Part shown: one piece after another, positions 35,597 through 44,642 of the stretch
Layout: the number at the start of each line of letters is the position of its first letter
How positions within the stretch are numbered: the stretch's first letter is position 1
NCBI GenBank assembly: GCA_002101905.1
Contig: LQPU01000025.1
Span: forward strand, 186,001 to 250,000
Length of the DNA stretch: 64,000 bases
Origin: Mycobacterium shimoidei
GTDB taxonomy: Bacteria > Actinomycetota > Actinomycetes > Mycobacteriales > Mycobacteriaceae
Reading direction: 5' to 3'
Made by a program: the position numbers and the translations under genes
The notes under the pieces: generated by a model
Told to the model about the DNA's origin: nothing
Seen by the model: only the letters and a program-made list of their open reading frames with translations
The model's database searches: none

Positions 35597-35794
35597 CCAA
35601 GTATGCCGTAACTGATCGCCGAGGCTTCCGACACCGGGTGTGACCAGCGGTTGAATCTGCAAGTTCGCCACGACGAGGGGTCCGCGGGTGCCAGACTTCG
35701 ATAATCGGCCGACGAAGTGAGACCAGCACGATGTACGCCGTTGCAACCACAGCGAGTCCGGCGGCGGTGGCGGGCGGTTCAGCAATCATCGCCT
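35597..35794. other. Intergenic region, divergent promoters expected
   Basis: The bases between the LCP start and the first hairpin of the next leader contain no gene I can support. Short open frames here overlap in several phases and show no ribosome site or family feature. Promoters for the LCP gene (minus) and the 105-residue protein (plus) are expected but not identifiable with confidence. Confidence 0.5.
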
Positions 35795-35871
35795 CCGCAT
35801 CCGTACCGGCCGAATGCGGTTGCCCACCTGGTCAGCGGTCCCCGGTTCGGGCGCGCGGGGGACCGCTTTTT
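35795..35871 (+). terminator. Two-hairpin leader ending in an intrinsic terminator
   Basis: The first stem is CCGCAT (35795-35800) / ATGCGG (35814-35819). The second stem is AGCGGTCCCC (35834-35843) / GGGGACCGCT (35858-35867), with TTTTT completing a U-tract at 35867-35871. The U-tract ends 45 bases before the start of the 105-residue protein. This is a textbook intrinsic terminator in a genome where these are rare, so attenuation or a small terminated RNA is likely. Confidence 0.62.
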
Positions 35872-35916
35872 CAAATTTCCGCAACGAGGGGACATCCCCA
35901 TGAAGGGAGTACGCAG

Positions 35917-36234
35917 ATGCTAAGCACCGTACCGGTCCACGACAATCGGGGCTCTGCACAGCAAGCGCAGGATGCCGAGTTGTTGAAAGAGTCAGGTGTG
36001 CACAAGCTCGTCATCGCTGACCGCGAAGGCAACTGCTTGGCGTTCTTATTGGCTTGGGACAACTTCGTTTACGACGCTGAGACCGACACCTATGTGTGTG
36101 TTGCCGACAGCGACGGCAGAGAACTCATGACCATGTACACCGCGGGTGAAATCAGGTCGGCGCCCGGAGCGAACATGTATGTCGTGACGGCGCCGGACCA
36201 CTCCAGCGGTCGTAGGATGTTGCGGCCCTGTTGA
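35917..36234 (+). CDS. Hypothetical protein, 105 aa
   Basis: 105 residues from the ATG at 35917, preceded by GGGAG; a longer in-frame reading would cross the terminator hairpins. No signal peptide or TM helix. The protein has a beta-rich middle (HKLVIADREGNCLAFLLAWDNFVYDAETDTYVCVADSDG) and two more strands near the C-terminus. I do not recognise the family. It sits alone between an LCP gene and the TetR/mce operon, downstream of the terminator-like leader, so conditional expression is likely. Confidence 0.6.
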   Translation: MLSTVPVHDNRGSAQQAQDAELLKESGVHKLVIADREGNCLAFLLAWDNFVYDAETDTYVCVADSDGRELMTMYTAGEIRSAPGANMYVVTAPDHSSGRRMLRPC

Positions 36235-36376
36235 CAGTCTTGAGTTGAGCCAAGCGCCCGGTGGACCGCAGGCGCGATCTGTTGCGTGCAGGCTGTCCGC
36301 AGGCTGATCGGTGTCGTTCGGGTCGGGCGGCCCAGCCGCCACACCCGGTGGGGGCTTGCGCGGCGAGCGTATGATA

Positions 36377-36392
36377 GACCGCTCGTACGGTT
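36377..36392. promoter_or_regulatory. Operator copy 1 of the TetR/mce palindrome
   Basis: GACCGCTCGTACGGTT, 22 bases upstream of the tetR ATG. It shares the pattern GACYGNNCGTAYRGTY with two sites before the mce operon, so it is probably the autoregulatory site of the TetR protein. Confidence 0.65.
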
Positions 36393-36414
36393 AGTTTAGT
36401 TCTGAAGGGTGCGA

Positions 36415-37086
36415 ATGCCCAGGTCGCCTGGCAGGCGTGGCGAGATTCTCGACGCGTTCGTCCGCTATGTCGCCGAACGTGGCTATGAACGAACGAACAT
36501 CGGTGACATCGCCGATGAGCTTGGCATGTCCAAGGGCACCATCGTTCATCACTTCGGAACCAAAGCGCAGATGTTGCGAGAGCTCGAAGAAACCCATCTG
36601 ACCCGCCAGCTCGAGGTGCTCGGCAAGGTCTGGGACCGCTTGGCGTTGCCGCATGAACGGATCGCCGCCGTCATCTACACATCCGTGCTGTTGCAGGTGG
36701 TTGCGCGCGACGCGACGGTCGCAAGCCAGCGCGAGGTGATTCACTTGTACGACGACCCGGCGATGCGGCAAGTACGCAAATTGCGTAATCAGTTGCAAAC
36801 ACTCACGATCGAGGAGATCCGCAAGGGAGTCGAAAGCGGGGCTTTCCGCAGCGTGGACGTCGACTTGGCGGCATTGCAGCTTTGGGGATCGCTGCAGTGG
36901 ATGTGGGTGTGGTTCGACCCCGCCGATTCCCGAAGTCCGGAACAAGTCGGGGCCGCGTTCGTCGACGTGTTCCTCGGCGGATTGCTACTCGACCGCCTGG
37001 GGCTCAGCAAGTGGGCTGACCCCTCCGGGGAAGTGGTATCGGTGGTGCGCGAATGCCTTGCCGCGGTATTGAGCGCGACCGATTGA
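36415..37086 (+). CDS. TetR-family regulator of the adjacent mce operon
   Basis: 223 residues from the ATG at 36415, with GAAGGG upstream; a GTG at 36409 is in frame but too close to that site. The N-terminal HTH is GRRGEILDAFVRYVAERGYERTN followed by IGDIADELGMSKGTIVHHFGTK (about residues 6-50), a canonical TetR DNA-binding domain. The ligand domain (about 60-215) ends with a helix for dimerisation. The gene lies directly upstream of the complete mce operon on the same strand. Three copies of one palindrome, one before tetR and two before yrbEA, make it the likely repressor of both. A lipid or acyl-CoA ligand is probable by analogy. Confidence 0.86.
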   Translation: MPRSPGRRGEILDAFVRYVAERGYERTNIGDIADELGMSKGTIVHHFGTKAQMLRELEETHLTRQLEVLGKVWDRLALPHERIAAVIYTSVLLQVVARDATVASQREVIHLYDDPAMRQVRKLRNQLQTLTIEEIRKGVESGAFRSVDVDLAALQLWGSLQWMWVWFDPADSRSPEQVGAAFVDVFLGGLLLDRLGLSKWADPSGEVVSVVRECLAAVLSATD

Positions 37087-37103
37087 CCATCCCAGACGGT
37101 TAT

Positions 37104-37119
37104 GACTGTACGTATAGTC
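37104..37119. promoter_or_regulatory. Operator copy 2 of the TetR/mce palindrome
   Basis: GACTGTACGTATAGTC, a near-perfect 16-bp palindrome 18 bases after the tetR stop and about 410 bases before yrbEA. Confidence 0.65.
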
Positions 37120-37274
37120 GGTTAATCGGACCCGCGAAGTACACCACGCAGTAAGTCCGTACCCCTGCCGACGGCCCGGCAAATGACTAAATGACCAGGT
37201 AATACGGCATCTAGCTGCGATATCGCGATGCAAACTGTGAAAATCCAGCTTGAGTCGCTGCGCGGCGAATTATT

Positions 37275-37290
37275 GACTGCACGTACGGTC
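37275..37290. promoter_or_regulatory. Operator copy 3 of the TetR/mce palindrome
   Basis: GACTGCACGTACGGTC, about 240 bases before yrbEA. It shares the central CGTA and outer GAC...GT with the other two copies. Confidence 0.65.
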
Positions 37291-37529
37291 TGATGCCATA
37301 GTTGCAGCGTGGCTCACACGACGGCGACATCGCGCCAACAGGCAAGGGTCGGCCCTGACGACGGGGAGGATCTTGCGCTGGGCCGCGGGCCGCGTCGACA
37401 ACCGTCGCGCCCTGACGCGCTGCACCCGAGCCAGCGACGTTCCTCGCTCGCGCAAAGCTCCAAATGGCCCCTAGCTGAGTGCTTTTCGCTGCGGGCCGTC
37501 CAGCGCGGTCACGTCGAGGAGTGGCACCG

Positions 37530-38324
37530 ATGACGGCATCGACCATGTTTGTCGGCAGACTGCGCAACCAAATCCGACCGGGAGCGGAAGTCGCCGGTGG
37601 CTTTTTCCGGATGTGTGTGCTGACCGGCAAAGCCGTGGCGCGGCCATTCGAATGGCGCGAGTTCATTTGGACTGGCTGGTTTCTCATGCGGGTGTCGCTG
37701 CTGCCCACCATCGCGGTGTCCATCCCGGAAACGGTGTTGCTCATCTTCACGCTCAACGTTCTGCTGGCGGAGTTCGGCGCCGCCGACGTCTCCGGTGCCG
37801 GCGCCGCGATCGGTGCGGTCACCCAGCTCGGCCCGATCGTGACGGTCTTGGTGGTCGCCGGTGCGGGCGCCACCGCCATCTGCGCCGACCTGGGCGCCCG
37901 GACCATCCGAGAAGAGATCGACGCCATGGAGGTGCTCGGCATCGAGCCGATCCACCGGCTGGTGCTGCCCCGCGTCGTCGCCTCGACAGTCGTCGCGGTG
38001 CTGCTGAACGGTCTGGTGGTCGCCGTCGGGCTGGGGGGCGGCTATCTGTTCAGCGTGTACCTGCAGAACGTCTCGAGCGGTGCCTACCTGGCCACCCTGA
38101 CTGCCCTCACCGGTCTGCCCGAGGTGGTGATCGCGATCATCAAGGCCGCGACGTTCGGACTGATCGCCGGTTTGGTCGGCTGTTACCGGGGGTTGATCGC
38201 CCGCGGCGGGTCCAAAGGTCTGGGCACCGCCGTCAACGAGACCGTGGTGCTGTGTTTCATCGCGCTGTTCGCGGTCAACGCGGCGCTGACGACGATCGGC
38301 GTCCGCTTCGGAACGGGGCGCTGA
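37530..38324 (+). CDS. yrbEA: YrbEA/MlaE-type permease subunit of second mce operon
   Basis: 264 residues, starting at the ATG after GAGGAG. MlaE-family integral membrane protein with about five hydrophobic segments and the conserved cytoplasmic loop ICADLGARTIREEIDAMEVLGIEPI (about 114-138), which couples to the Mkl ATPase. It forms the permease with YrbEB and moves lipid delivered by the MCE tunnel into the cell. First gene of an eight-gene operon; one base separates it from yrbEB. Confidence 0.9.
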   Translation: MTASTMFVGRLRNQIRPGAEVAGGFFRMCVLTGKAVARPFEWREFIWTGWFLMRVSLLPTIAVSIPETVLLIFTLNVLLAEFGAADVSGAGAAIGAVTQLGPIVTVLVVAGAGATAICADLGARTIREEIDAMEVLGIEPIHRLVLPRVVASTVVAVLLNGLVVAVGLGGGYLFSVYLQNVSSGAYLATLTALTGLPEVVIAIIKAATFGLIAGLVGCYRGLIARGGSKGLGTAVNETVVLCFIALFAVNAALTTIGVRFGTGR

Positions 38325-38325
38325 C

Positions 38326-39195
38326 ATGGCGACGGTCGCCGCACCGCGTCCCGGGGCCCCCTCGGCTCACGACATTTTCCGTCGCTACAGCGGCATCCCG
38401 GCGCAGCAACTGACCGAGATCGGCCAGATCGTCCGGTTCGCGCTGAGCGCCGTCGCGCAGATCCCGTTCGCAGTGCACCGTTACCGCAACGAGCTGTTGC
38501 GGATGATCGCGCAGATGGGGATGGGCACCGGCGCGATGGCCGTGGTCGGTGGCACGGCCGCGATCGTCGGGTTCATCACCTTGTCCGCGGGCTCGCTGGT
38601 CGCCATCCAAGGCTTCGCGTCGCTGGGCAACATCGGTGTCGAGGCATTCACCGGTTTTTTGGCCGCGATGGTCAATGTCCGGTTTGTGGCGCCGGTGGCC
38701 GCCGGTCAGGCGCTGGCCGCCACGGTCGGCGCCGGCGCCACCGCCGAACTCGGGGCCATGCGCATCAGCGAGGAGATCGACGCGCTGGAGGTGATGAGCG
38801 TCAGGTCGATCGCCTACCTGGTGTCCACTCGCGTGGTGGCGGGCTTGGTCGTCATCATCCCGCTCTACGGGTTGGCGATCACGCTGGCGTTCCTGTCCGC
38901 CCAGATCACGACCGTCTTCTTCTACGGGCAATCCATCGGCACCTACAACCACTACTTCCACACATTCCTGCGCCTCGATGACGTCGCCTGGTCGTTCGCG
39001 GAGGTGATCCTGGTCGCAATCGTCGTGATGACCACCCACTGCTATTACGGCTACAACGCCACCGGTGGACCGGTCGGTGTCGGCGAAGCGGTTGGCCGGT
39101 CGATGCGACTGTCGTTGATCACGATCGTGGTCGTGGTGGTACTGACCGCGATGGCGGTCTACGGCAAGAACCCGAACTTCAACCTCACGGTGTAG
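38326..39195 (+). CDS. yrbEB: YrbEB/MlaE-type permease subunit of second mce operon
   Basis: 289 residues, one base after yrbEA. A hydrophilic N-terminus of about 65 residues is followed by MlaE transmembrane segments and the loop GAMRISEEIDALEVMSVRSI (about 142-161). Second half of the permease; five bases separate it from mceA. It ends with KNPNFNLTV, the usual kind of tail for YrbEB proteins. Confidence 0.9.
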   Translation: MATVAAPRPGAPSAHDIFRRYSGIPAQQLTEIGQIVRFALSAVAQIPFAVHRYRNELLRMIAQMGMGTGAMAVVGGTAAIVGFITLSAGSLVAIQGFASLGNIGVEAFTGFLAAMVNVRFVAPVAAGQALAATVGAGATAELGAMRISEEIDALEVMSVRSIAYLVSTRVVAGLVVIIPLYGLAITLAFLSAQITTVFFYGQSIGTYNHYFHTFLRLDDVAWSFAEVILVAIVVMTTHCYYGYNATGGPVGVGEAVGRSMRLSLITIVVVVVLTAMAVYGKNPNFNLTV

Positions 39196-39200
39196 CTGTC

Positions 39201-40511
39201 ATGACTACGCCCGGGGGCAAGATCAACCCGCCTCGTATCCCGCGATACAAGACAACGGCTGTTGTGTTCCTGGTGGTTGCTGCAGCGGTGTTGGCGTTCG
39301 TGTGGTTCCAGTTTCGGGGCTCGCTCACGCCGAAGGTCACACTGACGATGCTCGCCCCCCGGTCCGGTCTGGTGATGGATCCTGGATCGAAGGTCACCTA
39401 TAACGGCGTGGAAATCGGCCGGGTGGCCCGTATTTCGGAGATCGAGCGAGATGGCCTGCCGGCGGCCGAGTTTGTCTTGGACGTGCACCCGAAATACATC
39501 AACCTCATACCGGCGAATGTGGATGCCAGTATCAAGGGCACCACAATCTTCGGCAACAAGTACGTGTCATTCAGATCGCCGAAGCATCCTGTGCCACAGC
39601 GAATCACATCAGAGCACGTTATCGATGCAACGTCGGTGACGACCGAGTTCAACACACTGTTCGAGACGATCACCGCGATCGTGAAAAAGGTGGACCCGGT
39701 CAAGGTGAACCTGACGTTGGCAGCGGCCGCGGAGGCATTGAACGGGCTGGGTGACAAGTTTGGGCAGTCCATCGTCAACGGCAACGCCATCCTCGACGAC
39801 ATCAACCCGCGAATGCCACAGGTCCGGCATGACATTGCGCAGTTGGCGGCCCTCGGTGACACCTACGCCGACGCCGCACCGGATCTGTTGGACTCCCTTG
39901 ACAACGCGGTGATCACGGCGCGGACCCTGCACCGGCAGGAAGCCGACTTGGACGCTGCGTTGTTGGCCGCAACCGGATTGGGCAACACCGGTGAAGACAT
40001 CTTCCGCCGGGGCGGACCCTACCTGCAGCGGGGTGCTGCCGACCTCGTCACCACGGCGCAGCTGCTGGACACCTACAGTCCCGAGATCTTCTGCACCATC
40101 CGCAATTACCACGACGCCGAACCTAAAACCTATGAGACGACGGGCGGCGGCAACGGCTACGCGCTGAGAACGATGACCGAGTTGATGTCCGGATTGGGCG
40201 GAATACTGACTCCCGCGGGGATAGCGGGCACGTTGCTCACCGGAGGCCTCCTGGGCGTGGCCGGTCTGGTAGGCGGCGCACCGAATCCCTACGTCTATCC
40301 GGAGAATCTGCCACGAGTAAACGCACGTGGCGGACCGGGCGGCGCGCCCGGTTGCTGGCAGCCGATCACCCGGGATCTATGGCCGGCACCGTGGCTGGTG
40401 ATGGACACCGGCGCCAGTCTCGCGCCGTACAACCACATCGACACCGGCTCCCCGTACGCCATCGAGTACGTCTGGGGCCGCCAAGTAGGGGATAACACGA
40501 TCAACCCATGA
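39201..40511 (+). CDS. MceA subunit, Mce1A/Mce2A-like
   Basis: 436 residues. N-terminal TM (about 20-40), then the MCE domain with GLVMDPGSKVTYNGVEIGRV (about 56-75). ANVDASIKGTTIFGNKYVSF and a long helical part follow. The C-terminus includes GGAPNPYVYPENLPRVNARGGPGG and ends GDNTINP, very close to Mce1A as I remember it, so the operon belongs to the mce1/mce2 clade rather than mce4. MceA is a tunnel-forming subunit and a reported cell-entry factor in the Mce1 system. It overlaps mceB (ATGA). Confidence 0.9.
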   Translation: MTTPGGKINPPRIPRYKTTAVVFLVVAAAVLAFVWFQFRGSLTPKVTLTMLAPRSGLVMDPGSKVTYNGVEIGRVARISEIERDGLPAAEFVLDVHPKYINLIPANVDASIKGTTIFGNKYVSFRSPKHPVPQRITSEHVIDATSVTTEFNTLFETITAIVKKVDPVKVNLTLAAAAEALNGLGDKFGQSIVNGNAILDDINPRMPQVRHDIAQLAALGDTYADAAPDLLDSLDNAVITARTLHRQEADLDAALLAATGLGNTGEDIFRRGGPYLQRGAADLVTTAQLLDTYSPEIFCTIRNYHDAEPKTYETTGGGNGYALRTMTELMSGLGGILTPAGIAGTLLTGGLLGVAGLVGGAPNPYVYPENLPRVNARGGPGGAPGCWQPITRDLWPAPWLVMDTGASLAPYNHIDTGSPYAIEYVWGRQVGDNTINP

Positions 40512-41548
40512 AAATCGCCGGCACCGCAGTCAAATTCAGCATCGTTTCGTTGGTGCTGCTACTGATCACTGTCTCGATCGTCATCGTGTTCGGCCAGATG
40601 CGCTTCAACGAAGTCAACCACTACTCAGCGGAATTCAGCAATGGCAGCGGACTGCGTGCCGGTCAGTTCGTCCGCGCCTCCGGAGTGGAGGTCGGCAAGG
40701 TCAAAGCGGTACAGCTATTCGACGGGGGCAAGCGGGTGCGGGTGGACTTCGATGTCGACCGGTCGATACCGCTGTATCAGTCGACAACCGCGCAGATTCG
40801 CTACCTGAACCTGATCGGTGACCGCTACTTGGAACTCACTCGCGGACAGGGTGAGGGCGCTGACCGGGTGCTGCCGCCGGGCGGGTTCATTCCGCTGTCT
40901 CGAACCTCACCGGCGCTCGATCTCGACGCCCTGATCGGTGGGTTCAAGCCGCTGTTCAGAGCGCTCGACCCGGACAAGGTCAACACCATCGCGTCGGCGA
41001 TCGTCACGGTGTTTCAGGGACAGGGCGGCACCATCAACGACATTCTGGACCAGACCGCCCAAGCCACTTCGCATATCGCCGAGCGGGATCAGGCGATCGG
41101 TGAGGTGATCAAGAACCTGAACATCGTGCTGGACACGACGGTCAAGCACCGCAAGGAATTCGATCAGACGGTCGACAACTTCGAGAAGCTGATCACCGGC
41201 CTGCGTAACCACGCCGACCCGCTGGCCGCCGGCACCGCGAACATCAGCGACGCCGCCGGAACGGTGGCCGACCTGCTGGCCGACAACCGCGATCTGCTGC
41301 ACAAGCAGATCGAGTACCTGCAGGCTATTCAGCAACCGCTGATCGACCAGAGCGATCAACTCAGCGATTTGATCCACAATTGGCCGACCGCGCTCAACCT
41401 GATCGGCCGCAGCATCGGCCTCTACGGCGACTGGGTCAACTTCTACGTCTGCGACGTCACGATCAAGTGGAACGGATTGCAGGCCGGCGGCCCGGTGCGC
41501 ACGGTCAAGCTCTGGCAGCAACCCTCCGGCAGGTGCACGCCGCAATGA
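40508..41548 (+). CDS. MceB subunit of second mce operon
   Basis: 346 residues, the same length as Mce1B. Starts at the ATGA overlap with mceA. TM (about 9-30), MCE domain (about 38-115), helical tunnel segment (about 130-300) and a C-terminal Cys pair region (VNFYVCDVT, QPSGRCTPQ), the same type of tail seen in the partial MceB at the window start. The stop overlaps the mceC ATG. Confidence 0.88.
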   Translation: MKIAGTAVKFSIVSLVLLLITVSIVIVFGQMRFNEVNHYSAEFSNGSGLRAGQFVRASGVEVGKVKAVQLFDGGKRVRVDFDVDRSIPLYQSTTAQIRYLNLIGDRYLELTRGQGEGADRVLPPGGFIPLSRTSPALDLDALIGGFKPLFRALDPDKVNTIASAIVTVFQGQGGTINDILDQTAQATSHIAERDQAIGEVIKNLNIVLDTTVKHRKEFDQTVDNFEKLITGLRNHADPLAAGTANISDAAGTVADLLADNRDLLHKQIEYLQAIQQPLIDQSDQLSDLIHNWPTALNLIGRSIGLYGDWVNFYVCDVTIKWNGLQAGGPVRTVKLWQQPSGRCTPQ

Positions 41549-43083
41549 GAACACTCACCGAATTCAACCGTTTTCGCGTCGGGCTCGTCGGCGTGGTTGT
41601 GCTGGCGCTCGTCGTCGTTGTGGGCCAAAGCTTCACCAGCGTGCCGATGCTGTTCGCCAGCCCCAGCTACTACGGGCAGTTCGCCAATACAGGTCAACTG
41701 AGCAAAAACGACAAGGTCCGCATCACCGGGGTGGATGTCGGCACGGTGCAAGGACTCGAGCTCGACGGCGATCATGTGCTGATCAAATTCTCGATCGGCG
41801 CCAACACCATCGGCACCGATAGCCGGCTGGCGATCAAGACCGACACCATTTTGGGTAAGAAGATACTCGAGATCGAGCCACGGGGAACCCAACCGTTGCG
41901 GCCGGGGGGCACATTGCCGCTGGGCCAAACAACCACGCCCTATCAGCTGTTCGACGCCGTCTTCGACGTCACCAAGGCCGCCACCGGCTGGGACACCGAC
42001 ACCGTCAAGCAATCACTGAACGTGTTGTCGCAGACGGTCAATCAGACCTACACGCACCTGAGCCCAGCCTTGGACGGGTTGGCAAAACTGTCCGACACCA
42101 TCGGCAAACGGGACGAGGAGATCAAGCATCTGCTTGCGCAGGCCAACAAGGTGGCCAGCGTGCTCGGTGACCGCAGCGAACAGATCAACCGGCTGTTGAT
42201 CAACGCGAAAACCCTGCTGGCCGCGTTCAACGAACGGGGCCGGGCCATCGACGCGTTGCTGCACAATGTTTCCGCGTTCTCGGCGCAGGTGCAGGGGCTC
42301 ATCAACGACAACCCGAACCTGAACTCTGCGCTCGAGCAGTTGCGGACGCTCAGCGACTTGCTGGTCGAGCGCAAAAACGACCTCGCTCAAGGTCTGCAGA
42401 ATATCGGCCAATTCGCCGCGTCCCTGGGCGAATCCGTGGCATCGGGGCCGTACTTCAAGATTGTTCTGTCCAACCTGCTGCCGTACTGGATCATGCAGCC
42501 ATGGGTGGACGCCGCGTTCAAGAAGCGCGGCATCGACCCGGAAGACTTCTGGCGCAGCGCCGGGCTGCCCGCGTTCCGCTGGCCCGACCCCAACGGCACC
42601 CGGTTCCCCAACGGCGCGCCGCCGCCCGCACCGCCGGTGCTCGAGGGGACCCCGGATCACCCCGGCCCGGCCGTCCCGCCCGGATCGGCGTGCTCGTACA
42701 CACCGGCACCCGACGCGCTGCCGCGGCCTTGGAACCCGTTGCCGTGCGCGAACGTAGACGCCGGCCCGTTCGGCGGTAGCTTCCCGGCGCCGCTCGATGT
42801 GCAAACGTCGGACCCGAATCCGGAGGGTCTGCCGCCGACGCCGGGGATCCCGATTGCCGGGCGGCCCGGTGAGGCACCACCGAACGTGCCGGGCACACCG
42901 GTGCCGATTGCGCCGGGGCCGCCCGGTGCGCGCAGCGAACCGCTGGGTCCGGCCGGTCCGCCGCCGCCGCCGTCGACGTTCGCCCCGGGGCTGCCACCTG
43001 GCCCGCCGGCGCCGCCGGGACCGGGCCCGCAGCTGCCCGCCCCATTCATCACACCCGGTGGAACGGGAGGTAGCCCGAGTTGA
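41545..43083 (+). CDS. MceC subunit with long Pro-rich C-terminal tail
   Basis: 512 residues from the ATG at 41545 (ATGA with mceB); an upstream frame antedating this start lies in mceB. TM (about 12-32), MCE domain (about 35-115), helices to about 290. A Pro/Gly-rich low-complexity tail from about 355 to 512 is typical of Mce1C-type proteins and absent from the 353-residue MceC of the first operon. The tail probably lies in the periplasm or cell wall. The stop overlaps the TTG start of mceD. Confidence 0.87.
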   Translation: MRTLTEFNRFRVGLVGVVVLALVVVVGQSFTSVPMLFASPSYYGQFANTGQLSKNDKVRITGVDVGTVQGLELDGDHVLIKFSIGANTIGTDSRLAIKTDTILGKKILEIEPRGTQPLRPGGTLPLGQTTTPYQLFDAVFDVTKAATGWDTDTVKQSLNVLSQTVNQTYTHLSPALDGLAKLSDTIGKRDEEIKHLLAQANKVASVLGDRSEQINRLLINAKTLLAAFNERGRAIDALLHNVSAFSAQVQGLINDNPNLNSALEQLRTLSDLLVERKNDLAQGLQNIGQFAASLGESVASGPYFKIVLSNLLPYWIMQPWVDAAFKKRGIDPEDFWRSAGLPAFRWPDPNGTRFPNGAPPPAPPVLEGTPDHPGPAVPPGSACSYTPAPDALPRPWNPLPCANVDAGPFGGSFPAPLDVQTSDPNPEGLPPTPGIPIAGRPGEAPPNVPGTPVPIAPGPPGARSEPLGPAGPPPPPSTFAPGLPPGPPAPPGPGPQLPAPFITPGGTGGSPS

Positions 43084-44642
43084 GCAGCATCTTCCCTACC
43101 CGCAGGCTGCGCCGGGCATCGGTGATCGGCGGAGTGCTCATTGCCGTGATCGTTCTGCTCGTCGGCTACGGCGGTTTGCGGCTCTACCACAAGTTGACCA
43201 ACAACACTGTGGTCGCCTATTTCCCGGCAGCCAACGCACTCTATTCCGGGGACAAGGTCGTGATCCTTGGCATCCGCGTGGGTTCGGTCGACAAGGTCGA
43301 GCCGGCCGGCGACAAGATGAAGGTGACGTTTCACTACGCCAACAAATACAAGGTGCCCGCCAACGCCTCCGCGGTGATCATCAATCCGACCGTGGTGGCC
43401 TCACGCAACATTGCGTTGGAGCCACCCTACCGAGGCGGCCCGGTGCTCGCCGACAACGCAGTCATCCCGATCGAGCGCACCGGCGTGCCCACCGAGTTCG
43501 ACGAATTACGTAGCAGCGTAGCCAATATCATCGACAAACTCGGTCCGACGCCCGAACAGCCTAAGGGCCCGTTCGGTGAATTCATCGAGTCCTACGCCGA
43601 CGGGCTGGCCGGCAAGGGCAAACAGATCAGCACCACGCTGGACAGCCTGTCGCAGGCCTTGACCGCGCTCAACGAGGGACGCGGCGACTTCTTCGCGGTG
43701 GCACGCAGCCTGGCGCTGTTCGTCAACGCCCTGCACAAAGACAGCCGCCAGTTCGTCGCATTGAACGACAACCTCGCGCAGTTCACTTCTAGGTTGGCCA
43801 AATCCGACCGGGACCTCGCCGACGCGATACAGCAATTCGACAGTCTGATCGGCACACTGCGCCCGTTCTTGGACAAGAACCGCGAGGTGTTGGCGCACGA
43901 TGTCGACAACCTCGCCGACCTGACCACCACGCTGGTCCAACCCGAGCCACTCAATGGTTTGGAGACCGCCCTGCACGTGCTGCCGACGCTGCAGGCGAAT
44001 CTCAACGGGATCTATCACCCGTCGCACGGCGCGGTCATGTCCATTCCGGCGATCCCGAACTTCTCCAACCCAATGCAGTTCTTCTGCAGCATGATTCAGG
44101 CCGGTAGCCGACTCGGCTATCAAGAATCGGCGGAATTGTGTGCGCAATACCTGGCGCCGATTCTGGATGCGATCAAGTTCAACTATCTGCCGTTCGGGTT
44201 GAATCTGTTCAGCACCGCCGAGACGCTGCCGAAGCACGTCGCCTATTCCGAGCCACGGCTACAGCCGCCGCCCGGCTACAAGGACACCACCGTGCCCGGG
44301 ATCTGGGTGCCCGATACCCCGTTGTCGCACCGCAACACTCAGCCCGGCTGGGTTGTCGCACCGGGTATGCAGGGCACCCAGGTGGGGCCGATCACGGCGG
44401 GGCTGTTGACCGCCGAATCTCTGGCCGAGCTGATGGGCGGCCCTGACATCGAGCCGCCACAATCAGGGTTGCAAACCCCGCCGGGACCGCCCAACGCCTA
44501 CGACGAGTACCCCGTCGTGCCGCCGATCGGTGTGTCGGCCCCGCAGGTGCCGGTCCCGCCACCGCCGCCGGGACCCGAGGTGATCCCGGGCCCGGTCGCG
44601 CCGACGCCCGCGCCTGCGCTACCCGCGGAGGCCGGATCATGA
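43080..44642 (+). CDS. MceD subunit of second mce operon
   Basis: 520 residues from a TTG start overlapping the previous TGA. TM (about 12-34), MCE domain (about 40-125) with ANALYSGDKVVILGIRVGSV, long helices (about 150-310), a segment with two Cys (QFFCSM, ELCAQY) and a Pro-rich tail from about 455. Length fits the Mce1D/Mce2D class. Overlaps the mceE ATG by four bases. Confidence 0.87.
   Translation: MSSIFPTRRLRRASVIGGVLIAVIVLLVGYGGLRLYHKLTNNTVVAYFPAANALYSGDKVVILGIRVGSVDKVEPAGDKMKVTFHYANKYKVPANASAVIINPTVVASRNIALEPPYRGGPVLADNAVIPIERTGVPTEFDELRSSVANIIDKLGPTPEQPKGPFGEFIESYADGLAGKGKQISTTLDSLSQALTALNEGRGDFFAVARSLALFVNALHKDSRQFVALNDNLAQFTSRLAKSDRDLADAIQQFDSLIGTLRPFLDKNREVLAHDVDNLADLTTTLVQPEPLNGLETALHVLPTLQANLNGIYHPSHGAVMSIPAIPNFSNPMQFFCSMIQAGSRLGYQESAELCAQYLAPILDAIKFNYLPFGLNLFSTAETLPKHVAYSEPRLQPPPGYKDTTVPGIWVPDTPLSHRNTQPGWVVAPGMQGTQVGPITAGLLTAESLAELMGGPDIEPPQSGLQTPPGPPNAYDEYPVVPPIGVSAPQVPVPPPPPGPEVIPGPVAPTPAPALPAEAGS

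Larger units (their letters stand above)
37087..37529 (+). other. Intergenic control region of the second mce operon
   Basis: 443 bases between tetR and yrbEA. It holds two operator copies and no credible gene; an overlapping short frame near 37309-37533 has no ribosome site and reads as Arg/Pro-rich noise. GAGGAG just before 37530 is the yrbEA ribosome site. A promoter should lie close to the two palindromes. Confidence 0.6.

Noticed and set aside
37309..37533. A 74-codon plus-strand frame in the mce control region
   Set aside because: No ribosome site, Arg/Pro-rich random composition, and it overlaps the yrbEA start and its ribosome site.
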